From Clostridium sp. DSM 17811 (GTDB taxonomy: Bacteria > Bacillota > Clostridia > Clostridiales > Clostridiaceae), in the NCBI RefSeq assembly GCF_018861905.1, contig NZ_JAHLDU010000009.1:124001-188000 (forward strand): DNA of 64,000 bases, read 5' to 3'. How positions within the stretch are numbered: position 1 is the first letter of the stretch; every line of letters begins with the position of its first letter. The notes beneath the pieces were generated by a model. That model was not told the origin of the DNA, searched no databases, and worked only from the letters and a program-made list of their open reading frames with translations. Below are positions 8,969-19,500 of this stretch, piece after piece. A program made the position numbers and the translations under genes.

Positions 8969-9565
8969 TTATATTTCAATAATATGATATCTAAACGCAT
9001 TTATAACCGTAGTATTATTATATATCCTTACCCTGTCTTTTTTCCCATAGTCCAAATGTTGATGACCATAGAAAAAATATTTTGGAGAATATTTGTCTAT
9101 TATATTTATAAACGTTTCAAATCCTCTATGACAAGGATCTTCACCATCTCCCATGTCTTTCGCTGGTGAATGTGTTACTAATATATCAAATCCTTTTTTT
9201 CTCCATAAACACATTTTTAATTTTGAAATTCTTTTTTGCATTGCCCTTTCCGTATACTGAAAAGGACCTTTATTATAGGCAATTGATCCACCAAGTCCTA
9301 AAATTCTAATATTTTTATACACTATTACCTTATCATCAATAGGTATACATCCACCTGGTGGTTTTTCCAGGAAAGATCCATCATGATTACCATTAACATA
9401 AAATATAGGAGCTTTAATCATATCAGCTAAAAATTCTAAATAATCTGCTTTCAAATCTCCACAAGAAATTACAATTTCAATATCCTTAAATCTTTCATGA
9501 TCAAAATGTTCCCAAATATAATCATCTTCAACATCTGAAACTAATAAAACCTTAATTTTAAACAC
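8969..9565 (-). CDS. Calcineurin-like metallophosphoesterase with an atypical first motif
   Basis: A 198-residue cytoplasmic phosphoesterase. Four of five family motifs are clear: SCGDLKADY (GD), VNGNHDGSF (GNHD), LVTHSPAKD and FYGHQHLDYG (GHxH). Motif I, normally D-x-H-G, reads VSDVEDDYIW, so the usual metal-ligand histidine is replaced by glutamate. The variant seems familiar to me from clostridial homologues, which would make it a subfamily trait rather than a mutation, but I cannot check. The substrate is unknown. It starts 24 bp downstream of the BMP-domain gene stop and is probably cotranscribed with it. Confidence 0.85.
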   Translation of the reverse strand: MFKIKVLLVSDVEDDYIWEHFDHERFKDIEIVISCGDLKADYLEFLADMIKAPIFYVNGNHDGSFLEKPPGGCIPIDDKVIVYKNIRILGLGGSIAYNKGPFQYTERAMQKRISKLKMCLWRKKGFDILVTHSPAKDMGDGEDPCHRGFETFINIIDKYSPKYFFYGHQHLDYGKKDRVRIYNNTTVINAFRYHIIEI

Positions 9566-9589
9566 CTACTTATCTTTCTAATATTTTGT

Positions 9590-11506
9590 TCAATTCTTTG
9601 GAATTTCTCCAACAACATTATCTACAAACCATTCCATATATAACATATCCTCATAATTTCCTATATCACCATCATCTATTCTAATTTGACCTGACCTATC
9701 AAATATCGGCCCAGCAAAAGTATGAAATTTATTTTCAATAATCATCTCTCGCATTACATCTACTAATTTTTGAGTTTGAATTGGAACATTATGTTTAGAA
9801 TATATAATATCCACAAGTTCCGAGTCCATGCCCCACCAAAAGCTTACACGTTTAGACTCAGTACTAAAAATTCCCTTAAAACTACCATTTACAATATTTC
9901 TAAGTATTTTCTCATAAAACTGACCCCAATCCCATGTAATTAAAGCATAATTTACCTCTGGTATCCATTTTGTCTCATTCTCATTATATTTTAGTGAGTA
10001 TAGTCCAAAATCTCTTGAGCCTTTACCTAAAGCTATTAGATCATTTTGCATTATGAGGTCCGCTCCACGACTTTGAAGTTCTTGCATTAATTCTTTTGAA
10101 TGACTGATATCTCCAGTTTGATTAAGCCATGAAATTAAAACCTTTGCATTAGAATTTACAGTTTTAACACCAAGTGCAAAAGCATTGATTCCTGTTATAA
10201 TCTCTGTTTCATTATAAGTATCTATATATCCTATTATGTTTGATTTAGTAATAGCGCCTGCTATAAGCCCGAGTAAAAATCTTGGTTCATGAGACCTTCC
10301 AAAATAAGTACTTACATTTCTATATGCTTTTACTGGAGAACAGTTAAAGAACTTAACATTGTCGTACTTAAGGGCCGCTCTAAGAGTTATATTAAGATAA
10401 GATGGACATGTAGTAAATATAATATCATAATCCTCTTCACACAATTTACTTAACCTTTCATAGCCATCCTCATCATCATCAGCATTAAAATTATCTATAA
10501 CGAAAGTTTCTATTTCACTACCCAATTGTTGCAAAGCATATATTCTTCCTAAGTTATGGACATAACTCCAACCTGATGTATCAATAGTTTTTTCAAAAAC
10601 AAAAGCCACCTTTAATTTTTTAGAGGTCGTCACTAGATTTGTAATTGATGTTATAACATTTTTCTTATGGACATCAAATGGCTCAGTTTGAATATCAACA
10701 GCATTATTTTTTGTAAGTATCCTAAGCTCAGCTAAAAACTTTTCAACTCTTACTTTTCTTTTTGTTTCTATGAATTCATTTGAAATGCCATAAATTTTCA
10801 CATATTCTAGAAACGCGTCTCCAGTAGTAATGTCTAGTTTATCTCCCCCTAATTCATAAAATGTGTTCCTAAAAGGGAAATACACATTTTTTATAAAATG
10901 CTTATATTTATTTGAAAATAAATAAAGCTTTGGTTTATATTCATCTAAATACTTACCAAGTAGAGTAAAACTACCTTCCTTTGAAAACCAAATATCATTT
11001 ATGCCTGTCTTATTATTAAATTCTAAAAATTCGTAATATATTATATTATTTAAGTCATTCTCATCTCTTTTAGGAACTAGCCGAGTAACCTCTCCATCTA
11101 TTGAATAAGCATCTACATATTTAAGTATACTTACACGCTTATTTCCTTCCATGACATAAAATTCATTCATGTACTCATATATTTTTATAGGGTCATCTAT
11201 TCCATCCTTAATATGATAAGCATACACAGCCTCCCATTTCGAAGCAAACTCACTAGAAATACTAGCTAGAGGAAGAAAGTTATTTGCAAAATCTCTACTT
11301 CTTGTATAGAAATAAGTTCCTACTATCTTTTTTAGTGGAATATTTTTTAAGCCCAAGGGTATTTCTGCTACTATGTCTATTTTCTTTAAAATACTATCTA
11401 ATGATGATATATGTCCAGAGTTTCCTCTTAATATGTCTGCACTATATTTAGCTTTAGCTAATCTATTTGCTTTTTTATACTCATCAACAGATGAAAAATT
11501 CATCAT
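9590..11506 (-). CDS. Cytoplasmic BMP-family nucleoside-binding protein with an N-terminal ParB-like domain
   Basis: A 638-residue protein with no signal peptide or lipobox, unlike classical Bmp/PnrA substrate-binding lipoproteins. Residues ~40-145 contain a ParB/sulfiredoxin-like segment centred on EFYVMEGNKRVSILKY (116-131). A linker region covers ~150-290. From ~297 to 620 comes a BMP/PnrA fold, with KVAFVFEKTIDTSGWSY, EEDYDIIFTTCPSY, EPRFLLGLIAGAIT and WDWGQFYEKILRNIV. The BMP fold binds purine nucleosides in periplasmic receptors and in Bacillus Med. A cytoplasmic fusion therefore suggests an intracellular sensor rather than an importer part. AGGGGAGTGAG precedes ATGATG. It is expressed with the phosphoesterase gene downstream. 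Confidence 0.8.
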   Translation of the reverse strand: MMNFSSVDEYKKANRLAKAKYSADILRGNSGHISSLDSILKKIDIVAEIPLGLKNIPLKKIVGTYFYTRSRDFANNFLPLASISSEFASKWEAVYAYHIKDGIDDPIKIYEYMNEFYVMEGNKRVSILKYVDAYSIDGEVTRLVPKRDENDLNNIIYYEFLEFNNKTGINDIWFSKEGSFTLLGKYLDEYKPKLYLFSNKYKHFIKNVYFPFRNTFYELGGDKLDITTGDAFLEYVKIYGISNEFIETKRKVRVEKFLAELRILTKNNAVDIQTEPFDVHKKNVITSITNLVTTSKKLKVAFVFEKTIDTSGWSYVHNLGRIYALQQLGSEIETFVIDNFNADDDEDGYERLSKLCEEDYDIIFTTCPSYLNITLRAALKYDNVKFFNCSPVKAYRNVSTYFGRSHEPRFLLGLIAGAITKSNIIGYIDTYNETEIITGINAFALGVKTVNSNAKVLISWLNQTGDISHSKELMQELQSRGADLIMQNDLIALGKGSRDFGLYSLKYNENETKWIPEVNYALITWDWGQFYEKILRNIVNGSFKGIFSTESKRVSFWWGMDSELVDIIYSKHNVPIQTQKLVDVMREMIIENKFHTFAGPIFDRSGQIRIDDGDIGNYEDMLYMEWFVDNVVGEIPKN

Positions 11507-11797
11507 ACACTCACTCCCCTACTTTTTGACTCTTAATAACTATTACCACAATAATTCATTATTGTATCTATTATAGTATATTAAAAATTTTTTTACCATT
11601 AATAAAAATATAAAATAGCTATATATAAATATATTGGGTTATCTTAAGTTAACTATTTTATAAAAGTTCATTAATATATGAATTGAAAGAATTATAATGT
11701 TATAATATAGATGTACATATTTAATATAATTTGAAATACTGTGCTATAAAACATAGATTAAATTAACAAACTTAAAATTTGATAAGAAGGCGTTTAC

Positions 11798-13147
11798 GTG
11801 AAATGGATACGAAAAGATGTATTTAATTTAGCAATACCAATAATAACGGAACAATTATTTGTTATATCGCTTGGTATGATAAATACTATGATGGCAGGGC
11901 ACATAGGAGCAGAAGCAGTTTCTGCAATTGGAATGGTAGATTCAGTAAATAATATTTTTATAGCATTCTTTTCAGCTCTCGCAATTGGGGGCATGGTCGT
12001 TATAGCTCAATTTATTGGACAAGGAAATATAAAAAAGGCTAATGCTGCAATGCAGCAAGCTCTTTTTTCTGGACTTATAATTACTTTTGTTATAACTATT
12101 ATAATGTTTATATTCCAAGGTCCTTTAATTGGAATGTTATTTGGCTCAGCCGACCCTAAAGTAATAAGTAATGCCCATACATATTTAGGCATAACTTTAC
12201 TTACTTATCCACTAATAACAATTGATTTGATATCAAATGGACTTCTGCGTGGAGCCGGAGACACAAAAACTCCTATGAAGATCAGTATTTTTATGAATAT
12301 TATAAACGTAATTTTAACGTACACTTTTATAAATATACTACACATGGGAATAATGGGAGCTGCCCTTGGCATCGCCATTGCTAGGGTTAGTGGAGGCATT
12401 ATTATCTTATTTGTACTTTTACGTGGTTCAAAGATTTTAAAGCTTACAAATGTAAAAGGGTTCAAATTTGATAAATCATTATTAAAACTCATATTTGGCA
12501 TTGGAATACCTGCGAGTATAGAGTCGCTACTTTTTAATGGTGGAAAGTTAATCACTCAAATTTATATAGTAGATATGGGAACTGTAGCAGTTGCCGCAAA
12601 CGCTATTGCGGGATCAGTTGCAACGATGCTTAATGTTCCAGGAAATTCACTATGTATTGCAGCAACCGCTCTTGTTGGAAACCATATGGGAAGAGGCGAA
12701 AGTGAGGAGGCAGGAAGTGATCTCTCCTATATTACAAAACTATCGACTTTTGCTTTAATTGCTATAGCCTTAATATTCATACCATTTGCAGGAAAAGTAA
12801 CATCACTATTTATTACTGATAAGGCAATAATTCATCTAGCCTCAACCGTACTTATAGTAAACTCAGCCTGTATCCCCTTATGGTCTATATCCTTTGTGCT
12901 TCCTGCAGGGCTAAAAGGTGCAGGCGATGTAAAATATACACTGGTAACTTCAATTATAGGCATGTGGTTATTTAGAATTACTTTAGGTTATTTACTAGGA
13001 GTTGTATTAAAATTTGGACTTGTAGGTGTATGGGTAGGCATGATTGTCGATTGGTTAGTTCGTGGCACACTATACCTTATCAGGTTTAAAAAAGGAAAAT
13101 GGAAAAGTAAAACTGTAATAAAACTGCAGACAAACGCCTCACATTAA
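11798..13147 (+). CDS. MATE-family multidrug/metabolite efflux transporter
   Basis: A 449-residue protein with twelve predicted membrane helices and the two-fold MatE repeat (~10-170 and ~235-395). Family features include IPIITEQLFVISLGMINTMMAG in the first helix, GLLRGAGDTKTP (~150) and the matching PAGLKGAGDVKYT (~370). These antiporters expel organic cations, drugs or metabolites using Na+ or H+. The start is a GTG at 11798, with AGAAGG seven bases upstream and no better ATG in frame nearby. The gene stands alone, followed after 94 bp by the CBS gene. Substrate unknown. Confidence 0.92.
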   Translation: MKWIRKDVFNLAIPIITEQLFVISLGMINTMMAGHIGAEAVSAIGMVDSVNNIFIAFFSALAIGGMVVIAQFIGQGNIKKANAAMQQALFSGLIITFVITIIMFIFQGPLIGMLFGSADPKVISNAHTYLGITLLTYPLITIDLISNGLLRGAGDTKTPMKISIFMNIINVILTYTFINILHMGIMGAALGIAIARVSGGIIILFVLLRGSKILKLTNVKGFKFDKSLLKLIFGIGIPASIESLLFNGGKLITQIYIVDMGTVAVAANAIAGSVATMLNVPGNSLCIAATALVGNHMGRGESEEAGSDLSYITKLSTFALIAIALIFIPFAGKVTSLFITDKAIIHLASTVLIVNSACIPLWSISFVLPAGLKGAGDVKYTLVTSIIGMWLFRITLGYLLGVVLKFGLVGVWVGMIVDWLVRGTLYLIRFKKGKWKSKTVIKLQTNASH

Positions 13148-13241
13148 AGTTTAATGTTTTGTTAATATATAGGACTATAAAACATGTTATAATTAAATAA
13201 CTAATAAACCAAAATAAAGAACTTTAAAGGATGGTTGAACT

Positions 13242-13670
13242 ATGAACATAGCTTTTTTTCTTACACCTAAAAATGAAGTTATTTATGAAAAACCAAGTTC
13301 TACAATGAGACAAGCTTTAGAACGAATGGAGTACCATAGATATACTTCTGTGCCCTTAGTAAATGAATCCGGTCACTATGTAGGTACCTTAACTGAAGGT
13401 GACTTATTATGGAAATTAAAGAACACTCCAAATTTAAGTTTTAACGATACAAATAAAATTACAATTGGAGATATACCAAGACATGTTAAAAATAAATCAG
13501 TATTGATTAATGCAAATATAGAGAGTTTAATATCACTAGCAAAAGATCAAAACTTTGTCCCCGTTATAGATGATAATGGTGTTTTTATAGGAATAATTAA
13601 AAGAAGTGTTATAATAACTTATTGTTATGATTTATTATACGAAAACGATGAATTTAAAAATTTGATTTAA
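13242..13670 (+). CDS. Stand-alone tandem CBS-domain protein
   Basis: A 142-residue protein made almost entirely of two CBS motifs (~14-65 and ~80-135). It has the typical TSVPLVNESGHYVGTLTEGDL in motif 1 and FVPVIDDNGVFIGIIKRS in motif 2. Such paired CBS (Bateman) modules bind adenine nucleotides or S-adenosylmethionine and usually act as small regulatory subunits. AAAGGATGG precedes the ATG. No catalytic domain is attached and no obvious partner is adjacent, so the target is unknown. A shared terminator separates it from the convergent nagB. Confidence 0.9.
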   Translation: MNIAFFLTPKNEVIYEKPSSTMRQALERMEYHRYTSVPLVNESGHYVGTLTEGDLLWKLKNTPNLSFNDTNKITIGDIPRHVKNKSVLINANIESLISLAKDQNFVPVIDDNGVFIGIIKRSVIITYCYDLLYENDEFKNLI

Positions 13671-13684
13671 TCCATAATAGAAAA

Positions 13685-13728
13685 TAAAACACCTACTCTT
13701 GCACAAATGGCTAGAGTGGGTGTTTTAA
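13685..13728. terminator. Bidirectional terminator between the CBS gene and nagB
   Basis: AAAACACCTACTCT pairs with AGAGTGGGTGTTTTA around a ~15-nt loop. T-rich tails lie on both sides, so it can stop the CBS transcript (plus) and the nag operon (minus), whose last stop codon is 3 bp away. Confidence 0.85.
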
Positions 13729-13730
13729 TT

Positions 13731-14456
13731 TTATAATAAGCTTGCTGCTTCTTTGTCTATAATAATAGTTACATCATTGTGAAGTTGAAGAATTGAAGCA
13801 GGAATACTCGGATTAATTTTCCCATTAACTGCTTTTTCTATAACTTCAGCTTTATTTAATCCATTGGCAAGTAAAATTATTTTTTTAGAGTTCATTATTG
13901 TCTTTATACCCATGCTTATCGCTTTTACTGGAACTTCCTCTATTGACTTAAAAAACCTAGAATTAGCTTCTATTGTTTGTTCGTCAAGATTTACTAAATG
14001 AGTCTGTGCTTCAAAATTTACATTTGGTTCATTAAACCCGATATGTCCATTTCCACCTATACCAAGCACTTGCATATCTATGCCACCAAGTGTCTTTATT
14101 TTACTTTCATAAAGCACACAACTAGCATTTACATCCTTTGCCATGCCATCTGGCATATTAATATTATTTTTACTTATATCTACCTTATCAAATAGGTTCC
14201 TAGTCATATAACTATAATAACTTTGTGAATTTTCACGATCAAGTCCATGATATTCATCTAAGTTAAAAGTTCTGACCTCTTTAAAGTCCACTTCTTTTTT
14301 ATTATACAACTTAACTAATTCCTCATACATGCCTAAAGGAGTATCACCAGTCGCAAGACCTATTACACTATCCGGCTTTAACGTAACCTGACTTGCAACC
14401 ATTAAAGCAGCTCTTTTACTCATTTCCTCATAATTATCTACAACTATTATTCTCAT
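13731..14456 (-). CDS. nagB: Glucosamine-6-phosphate deaminase
   Basis: A 241-residue NagB, converting glucosamine-6-phosphate to fructose-6-phosphate and ammonia, the last step of amino-sugar catabolism. Visible family features are GLATGDTPLGMYEEL (~34-48), FNLDEYHGL (~64-72, with the catalytic aspartate) and the signature LGIGGNGHIGFNEP (~131-144). Length is that of the short Gram-positive type, without the C-terminal allosteric extension of the E. coli enzyme. AAGGTGGTG precedes the ATG. It is the third gene of the nagR-nagA-nagB operon, 38 bp after nagA. Confidence 0.97.
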   Translation of the reverse strand: MRIIVVDNYEEMSKRAALMVASQVTLKPDSVIGLATGDTPLGMYEELVKLYNKKEVDFKEVRTFNLDEYHGLDRENSQSYYSYMTRNLFDKVDISKNNINMPDGMAKDVNASCVLYESKIKTLGGIDMQVLGIGGNGHIGFNEPNVNFEAQTHLVNLDEQTIEANSRFFKSIEEVPVKAISMGIKTIMNSKKIILLANGLNKAEVIEKAVNGKINPSIPASILQLHNDVTIIIDKEAASLL

Positions 14457-14494
14457 ATTGGCACCACCTTATAATATTACTCAAAATATCACTT

Positions 14495-15661
14495 TTAAGC
14501 TTCGTACACTATTTTTCCATCGACTATTGTAAAATACACATCTATATCATCATTAAAAATAGCTATATTTGCATCATATCCTGGCTGTAAACTTCCAATT
14601 TTGTCATCCATATTAATTACCTTTGCTGGATTAATTGTTGCCATAGCCACAACATCATAAATTTCTAAATTACTGCTTCGCAGCATATTGAGTACTGCCT
14701 TGTTTATAGTCAAAACGCTGCCTGCTAGTGTTCCATCCTCAAGTCTTGCAGCTCCATTTTCAACTATTACCTTTTGTCCACCAAGCTCAGACACGCCACT
14801 CTTAATGCAACCAGCTCTCATAGAATCTGTTATAAGAACCATTCTTTCCTTATGCACAATATTTATTAGTATATTAAACATCGCAGGATGAACATGTATT
14901 AAATCTGCTATTAATTCGCAGGATATATCACTTGCAAAAATTGCACCTACAATGCCTGGCTTTCTGTGGTTAAGTGGAGTCATAGCATTAAAAATATGTG
15001 TCGCATGTGACATTCCATCATCAATTGCTTTCATAGTTTCCTCAAAACTTGCGTCAGAGTGACCTACTGATAATGTGATTTTAGAATTGTTTTTGACTTT
15101 TTTTATAAAACTATGATCTATATCCTTTTCAGGAGCAAGGGTTATAATTTTAATAATATCTAAATAATCCTTTATAATATCATAATCTGGCTTTATAATA
15201 TTATCTGCCTTTTGAGCACCTTTATACTTTTCATTTATAAAAGGTCCCTCCATATGTACTCCTAGAATTTTTGCTCCCATAGTCTCTATTCCCATTTCTT
15301 GTCGAACAAGATCTAACGCTTTATATATGCTATCAGTATCCATAGTCATTGTAGTAGGCAAATAGCCAGTCACACCATTTACAGCTATGGTAGAACTTAT
15401 AGTTTTCAAGGCTTTCTTTGTAGCATCCATAGTATCATATCCACCACTGCCATGAATATGAATATCAATAAAACCTGGTGATACGAATCTACCCTTAGCA
15501 TCAATAATTTTCATTTCTTCCATGCACTCTTCTTTATACTGATGGAAGTTATCATTATCTATAATGCCAATAATTTTCTTATCAAAAACTATTACGCTAT
15601 TATAAATAATTCTGTCTTTCATAATAAGTTTTCCATTAATTATAGCTTTAATATTAATCAC
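14495..15661 (-). CDS. nagA: N-acetylglucosamine-6-phosphate deacetylase
   Basis: A 388-residue amidohydrolase-fold enzyme that removes acetate from GlcNAc-6-phosphate. Metal-site and catalytic features are visible: FVSPGFIDIHIHGSGGYD (~56-73), GVHMEGPFINEKYKGAQ (~128-144), SVGHSDASFEET, THIFNAMTPLNHR and the catalytic aspartate in LITDSMRAG. The start is ambiguous. The in-frame GTG at 15661 lies inside GATGAGGTGATTA, itself the best Shine-Dalgarno match, so initiation may instead use an ATT a few codons later. Eighteen bases separate it from nagR. The substrate probably comes from cell-wall recycling or chitin, but no PTS gene is in the window. Confidence 0.95.
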   Translation of the reverse strand: MINIKAIINGKLIMKDRIIYNSVIVFDKKIIGIIDNDNFHQYKEECMEEMKIIDAKGRFVSPGFIDIHIHGSGGYDTMDATKKALKTISSTIAVNGVTGYLPTTMTMDTDSIYKALDLVRQEMGIETMGAKILGVHMEGPFINEKYKGAQKADNIIKPDYDIIKDYLDIIKIITLAPEKDIDHSFIKKVKNNSKITLSVGHSDASFEETMKAIDDGMSHATHIFNAMTPLNHRKPGIVGAIFASDISCELIADLIHVHPAMFNILINIVHKERMVLITDSMRAGCIKSGVSELGGQKVIVENGAARLEDGTLAGSVLTINKAVLNMLRSSNLEIYDVVAMATINPAKVINMDDKIGSLQPGYDANIAIFNDDIDVYFTIVDGKIVYEA

Positions 15662-15679
15662 CTCATCAAATATTTTACC

Positions 15680-16411
15680 TTATTTTAATGTTACTTGATA
15701 TTTATACTTATCACTTCTATATATTGCTTTAGTATATTCAATTGGGGTTCCATTTTCTAAATATGTGGTTCTCCTAAATGTTAACGCCAAAGCATATTTA
15801 TCTTGATTTAGAAGCTCGCTGTCATACTCGTTAAGCATTATAGGTTCAATTATTTGCTTAGCCTCATAAGGATAATATCCATATTTTTCACGAAATATAC
15901 TAAATAGTGATTTCCCCTCTACCATATCCCTTGTCATTCCATCAAATAAGCAATACGGAAGCCATGCTGTTTCAATTGCTACCGGTTGCTGATCACCAAA
16001 CCTCAATCTTTTAATTTCAATAATCTTATTTTCATCAATAGGCATTTTAAGTTCAAGCATGCATTGCTTTGTGGCATCTATTATCTCAAAAGATAATATT
16101 TTAGTTTTTGAGATCACCCCATTGTCCTGCATTTGCTCACTAAAACCTTTAAGAAGTGATATCTCACGATTGACCTTTGCAATAGACACAAACGTCCCTT
16201 TGCCCTGCTGTCTATATATAAGTCCCTCATTTACAAGTGACATAATAGCCTTATTAACTGTCATTCTACTAACACCTTGTACTTTGCATAATTCTCTTTC
16301 TGTTGGAATTGAATCTCCAGGCTTTAATACTTCATTTTCAATCATTTCTTGTAATATTTCTTTTATCTGGTAATGAAGTGGTATAGGATTATCCTTCGAA
16401 ACTTTTTTCAA
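15680..16411 (-). CDS. nagR: GntR/HutC-family regulator of the nag operon (NagR/YvoA type)
   Basis: A 243-residue repressor with an N-terminal winged helix (~8-72; PLHYQIKEILQEMI, PTERELCKVQGVSRMTVNKA) and a C-terminal UTRA effector domain (~95-240). In the NagR/YvoA subfamily the effector is glucosamine-6-P or GlcNAc-6-P. The most likely start is the TTG at 16411, because GAGGAG lies seven bases before it. A GTG at 16426 in the same frame would overlap that ribosome site. It is first gene of the nagR-nagA-nagB operon and probably represses itself through the site at 16472-16487. Confidence 0.92.
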   Translation of the reverse strand: MKKVSKDNPIPLHYQIKEILQEMIENEVLKPGDSIPTERELCKVQGVSRMTVNKAIMSLVNEGLIYRQQGKGTFVSIAKVNREISLLKGFSEQMQDNGVISKTKILSFEIIDATKQCMLELKMPIDENKIIEIKRLRFGDQQPVAIETAWLPYCLFDGMTRDMVEGKSLFSIFREKYGYYPYEAKQIIEPIMLNEYDSELLNQDKYALALTFRRTTYLENGTPIEYTKAIYRSDKYKYQVTLK

Positions 16412-16471
16412 AATTTTTCTCCTCACTTACAATTAAATTTATTTTCATAACGATAGTTGACATGTTGTTAT

Positions 16472-16487
16472 GTTGTATATACCAATT
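16472..16487 (-). promoter_or_regulatory. Candidate NagR (dre-like) operator upstream of nagR
   Basis: On the minus strand it reads ATTGGTATATACAAC, close to the NagR/YvoA dre pattern (ATTGGTATAGACAA-like, HutC-type GT..TATAC core). It lies about 60 bp upstream of the nagR start, within the presumed promoter. Confidence 0.55.
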
Positions 16488-16533
16488 ATATTTCAAATTC
16501 AACATTAATGCAAGCTATTTATATTAATAAACT

Positions 16534-16575
16534 AAAAAAAGATTAATATGAAAATGAAGTTTTTCATATTAATCC
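16534..16575 (-). terminator. Terminator of the Ig-repeat protein gene
   Basis: On the minus strand GGATTAATATGAAAA pairs with TTTTCATATTAATC and is followed by seven T. It isolates the Ig-repeat gene from the downstream nag operon. Confidence 0.85.
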
Positions 16576-16591
16576 AATATATGTCACCTAT

Positions 16592-19500
16592 CTAATTTAT
16601 AATAACCCCGGTTGCAGGTTGCAGAACAGTTACACTGCATGTAGCTTTTTTAGTTGTATCATCCACTGAAGTTGCAGTTATTGTCGTAGTTCCTCCAGAA
16701 GTTGGTGTTACCCTCCCGTTTGAATCAACATTAGCGACAATTGGATTACTACTAGTCCACGTAACACGCTTTACCTTTTGGTTTTCTGGCATAACGATAG
16801 CTGACAGATTTACAGAAGAATCCCCTAATTTAAATTTTAAACTATTCTGATTTAGGATAATGTTATCTACCTGCTCTGGTACGTAAACTATGCAATAAAC
16901 TAAATGATTTCCTTCCACTGATCTTCCGATAATCCCTGTTGTTCCGGCTGTTATTGCAGTTACTATTCCATCATCACTTACACTAGCTACATCTTCATTT
17001 CCACTACTCCAAATTATTGTCTTATTTGATGCATTTGTTGGAAGTATAACTGGCTTTAATGAAAGGGTGCTCTTAATCTTTAAAGTCGCACTATTTTTTA
17101 TTAATGTCATTTCTGTTATATCTTGCTTAGTTACATTTACAAAACAAGCATCCATAATCCCTCTATCAACTGTAGTCACAATAATTAATGTCATGCCTTC
17201 AGCTATTGGCGTTACTACGCCTGTAGCACTTACTACCGCTACATTCTCATTACTACTACTCCAGGTTACTGCCTTATTAACTGCATTACTTGGGTTTATA
17301 ACTGTAGTTAATGTAAATGGAGTTCCCACAATTGATGGATTTACAATTGGTTTTATAGAAATACTTGTTGCATGTACTTTAAGGTCACCCGATATAGGCC
17401 CGATTACATTTACACTACATGTGGCTTTTTTAGTCTTATCATAAACTGAAGTTGCAGTTATAACTGCACTACCTCCAGATATTGATACTACCCTACCATT
17501 TGAATCAACATTAGCTATGCCATAATTACTACTAGTCCACAAAATATCTTTTACTGAAAGATCATCTGGCATAATTTTAGCTGACAGTGTAACAGCGGCA
17601 TCACCTAATTTAAGTTTTAAACTATTTTGACTTAATGTAATACTATCTATTACTTCAGGTACGTACACTAAGCAATAAACTAAATAATTACCATCCACCG
17701 TTTTACCAATAATCCCAGCAGATCCGGATGATATTGCAGTTACTATCCCTGTATCACTTACCTTTGCTACATCTTCATTTCCACTACTCCAAATTACTGT
17801 TTGGTTTGAAGCATTAACTGGAAATATGTCTGGCTTTAATGTTAATGTACTCTTAATTTTTAAAGTCGCATAATTGTTAGTTAAAGTCATTCCTGTTACA
17901 TCTTGCTTGGTCACATTAACAACACAACTATCCATATTTCCTCTATCCACAGTTGTTACTACAATTAATGTAAACCCTTCAGCTATAGGAGTTACAACGC
18001 CTGTAGTACTCACTGTAGCAACATTTTCATTACTACTACTATAGGTTACTGCCTTATTCGCTGCATTACTTGGCGATATAACCTGAGTCAATGTAGATGG
18101 AGTTCCAGCTATTAAATTTAATTGCTTTGGTTTTAATGTTATTCCTGTTGCATGTATTTTAGTGTCTGTTATAGGTCCATTAACAGTTACACTACACGTA
18201 GCTTTTTTAGTTTTATCATAAACTGAAGTTGCAGTTATTACTGCCTTTCCACCAGCCTTTGGTGTTACCCTACCATTTGAATCTACATCAGCTATGTTGT
18301 AATTACTACTAGTCCACATAATATCCTTTAGCGAGAAATTATCTGGCATTATTTTAGCTGACAGAACTGTCGCAGCACCCCCTAAATCAAATTTCAAACT
18401 GTTTTGACTTAAGGTAATGTTGTCTATTACCTCTGGTACATAAACTAAGCAATAAACTGAATAGTCTCCATCCACAGTTCTACCTATTATTCCTGCAGAT
18501 CCGGATGTTATTGCAGTTACTATTCCAGTATCACTTACTTTGGCTACATCTTCATTTCCACTACTCCAAATTATTGTTTGGTTTGTTGCTTTACTTGGAA
18601 CTATCTCTGGCTTTAATGTCAATGTACTCTTTATTTTTAAAGTTGCATAATTGTTAGATAAAATCACTCCTGTTACATCCTTCTTAGTAACGTTAACGAC
18701 GCAGCCATCGACATTTCCTCTATCCACTGTTGTCACCATAATTAATGTGGTTCCCGTAGATATTGGAGTTACAATACCCTTATCACTAACCGTAGCCACG
18801 GACTCATTACTACTACTCCAGATCACGGCCTTATTCACTGCATTAGTTGGAGTTATAACCTGAGTTAATGTATACGGGGTTCCATCCTTTAAATCTAATT
18901 GTTTTGGTTTTAATGTAATTCCTGTTGCATGTATTTTAGTATCAGTTATGGGCCCAGTTACAGTTACATTGCACGTAGATTTTTTAGTTTTATCATAAGT
19001 TGATGTCGCAGTTATTACTGCAGATCCACCAGACATCGGAGTTACCCTACCATTTGAATCTACATTAACTATGCCATAATTACTACTAGTCCACGTTATA
19101 CTTTTAATTGAGAGATTATCCGGCATGATTTTTGCCGATATCGTAACAGGAGTATCACCTAAAGCAAATTTTACATTGTTTGGGCTTAAGGTAATACTGT
19201 TTACTTCTTCAGGCACGTATACCAAGCAATAAACTTGGTAATTGCCATCAACTGTTTTTCCAATAATACCTGCTGATCCTGGTGTTATTGCAGTTACTAC
19301 TCCTTTATCGCTCACTTTAGCTACATCTTCATTTCCGCTATACCAGATTACTGTTTTGTTTGAAGCATCTAGCGGAAGTATTTTAGGATTTAGTGTAGTT
19401 GTTCCCTTAATTTTCAAAGTTACCATGTTTGGAGTTAATGTCATTCCTGATACATCACTCTTAGTTACATTAACAATGCAGGTATCGATATGTCCCCCAT

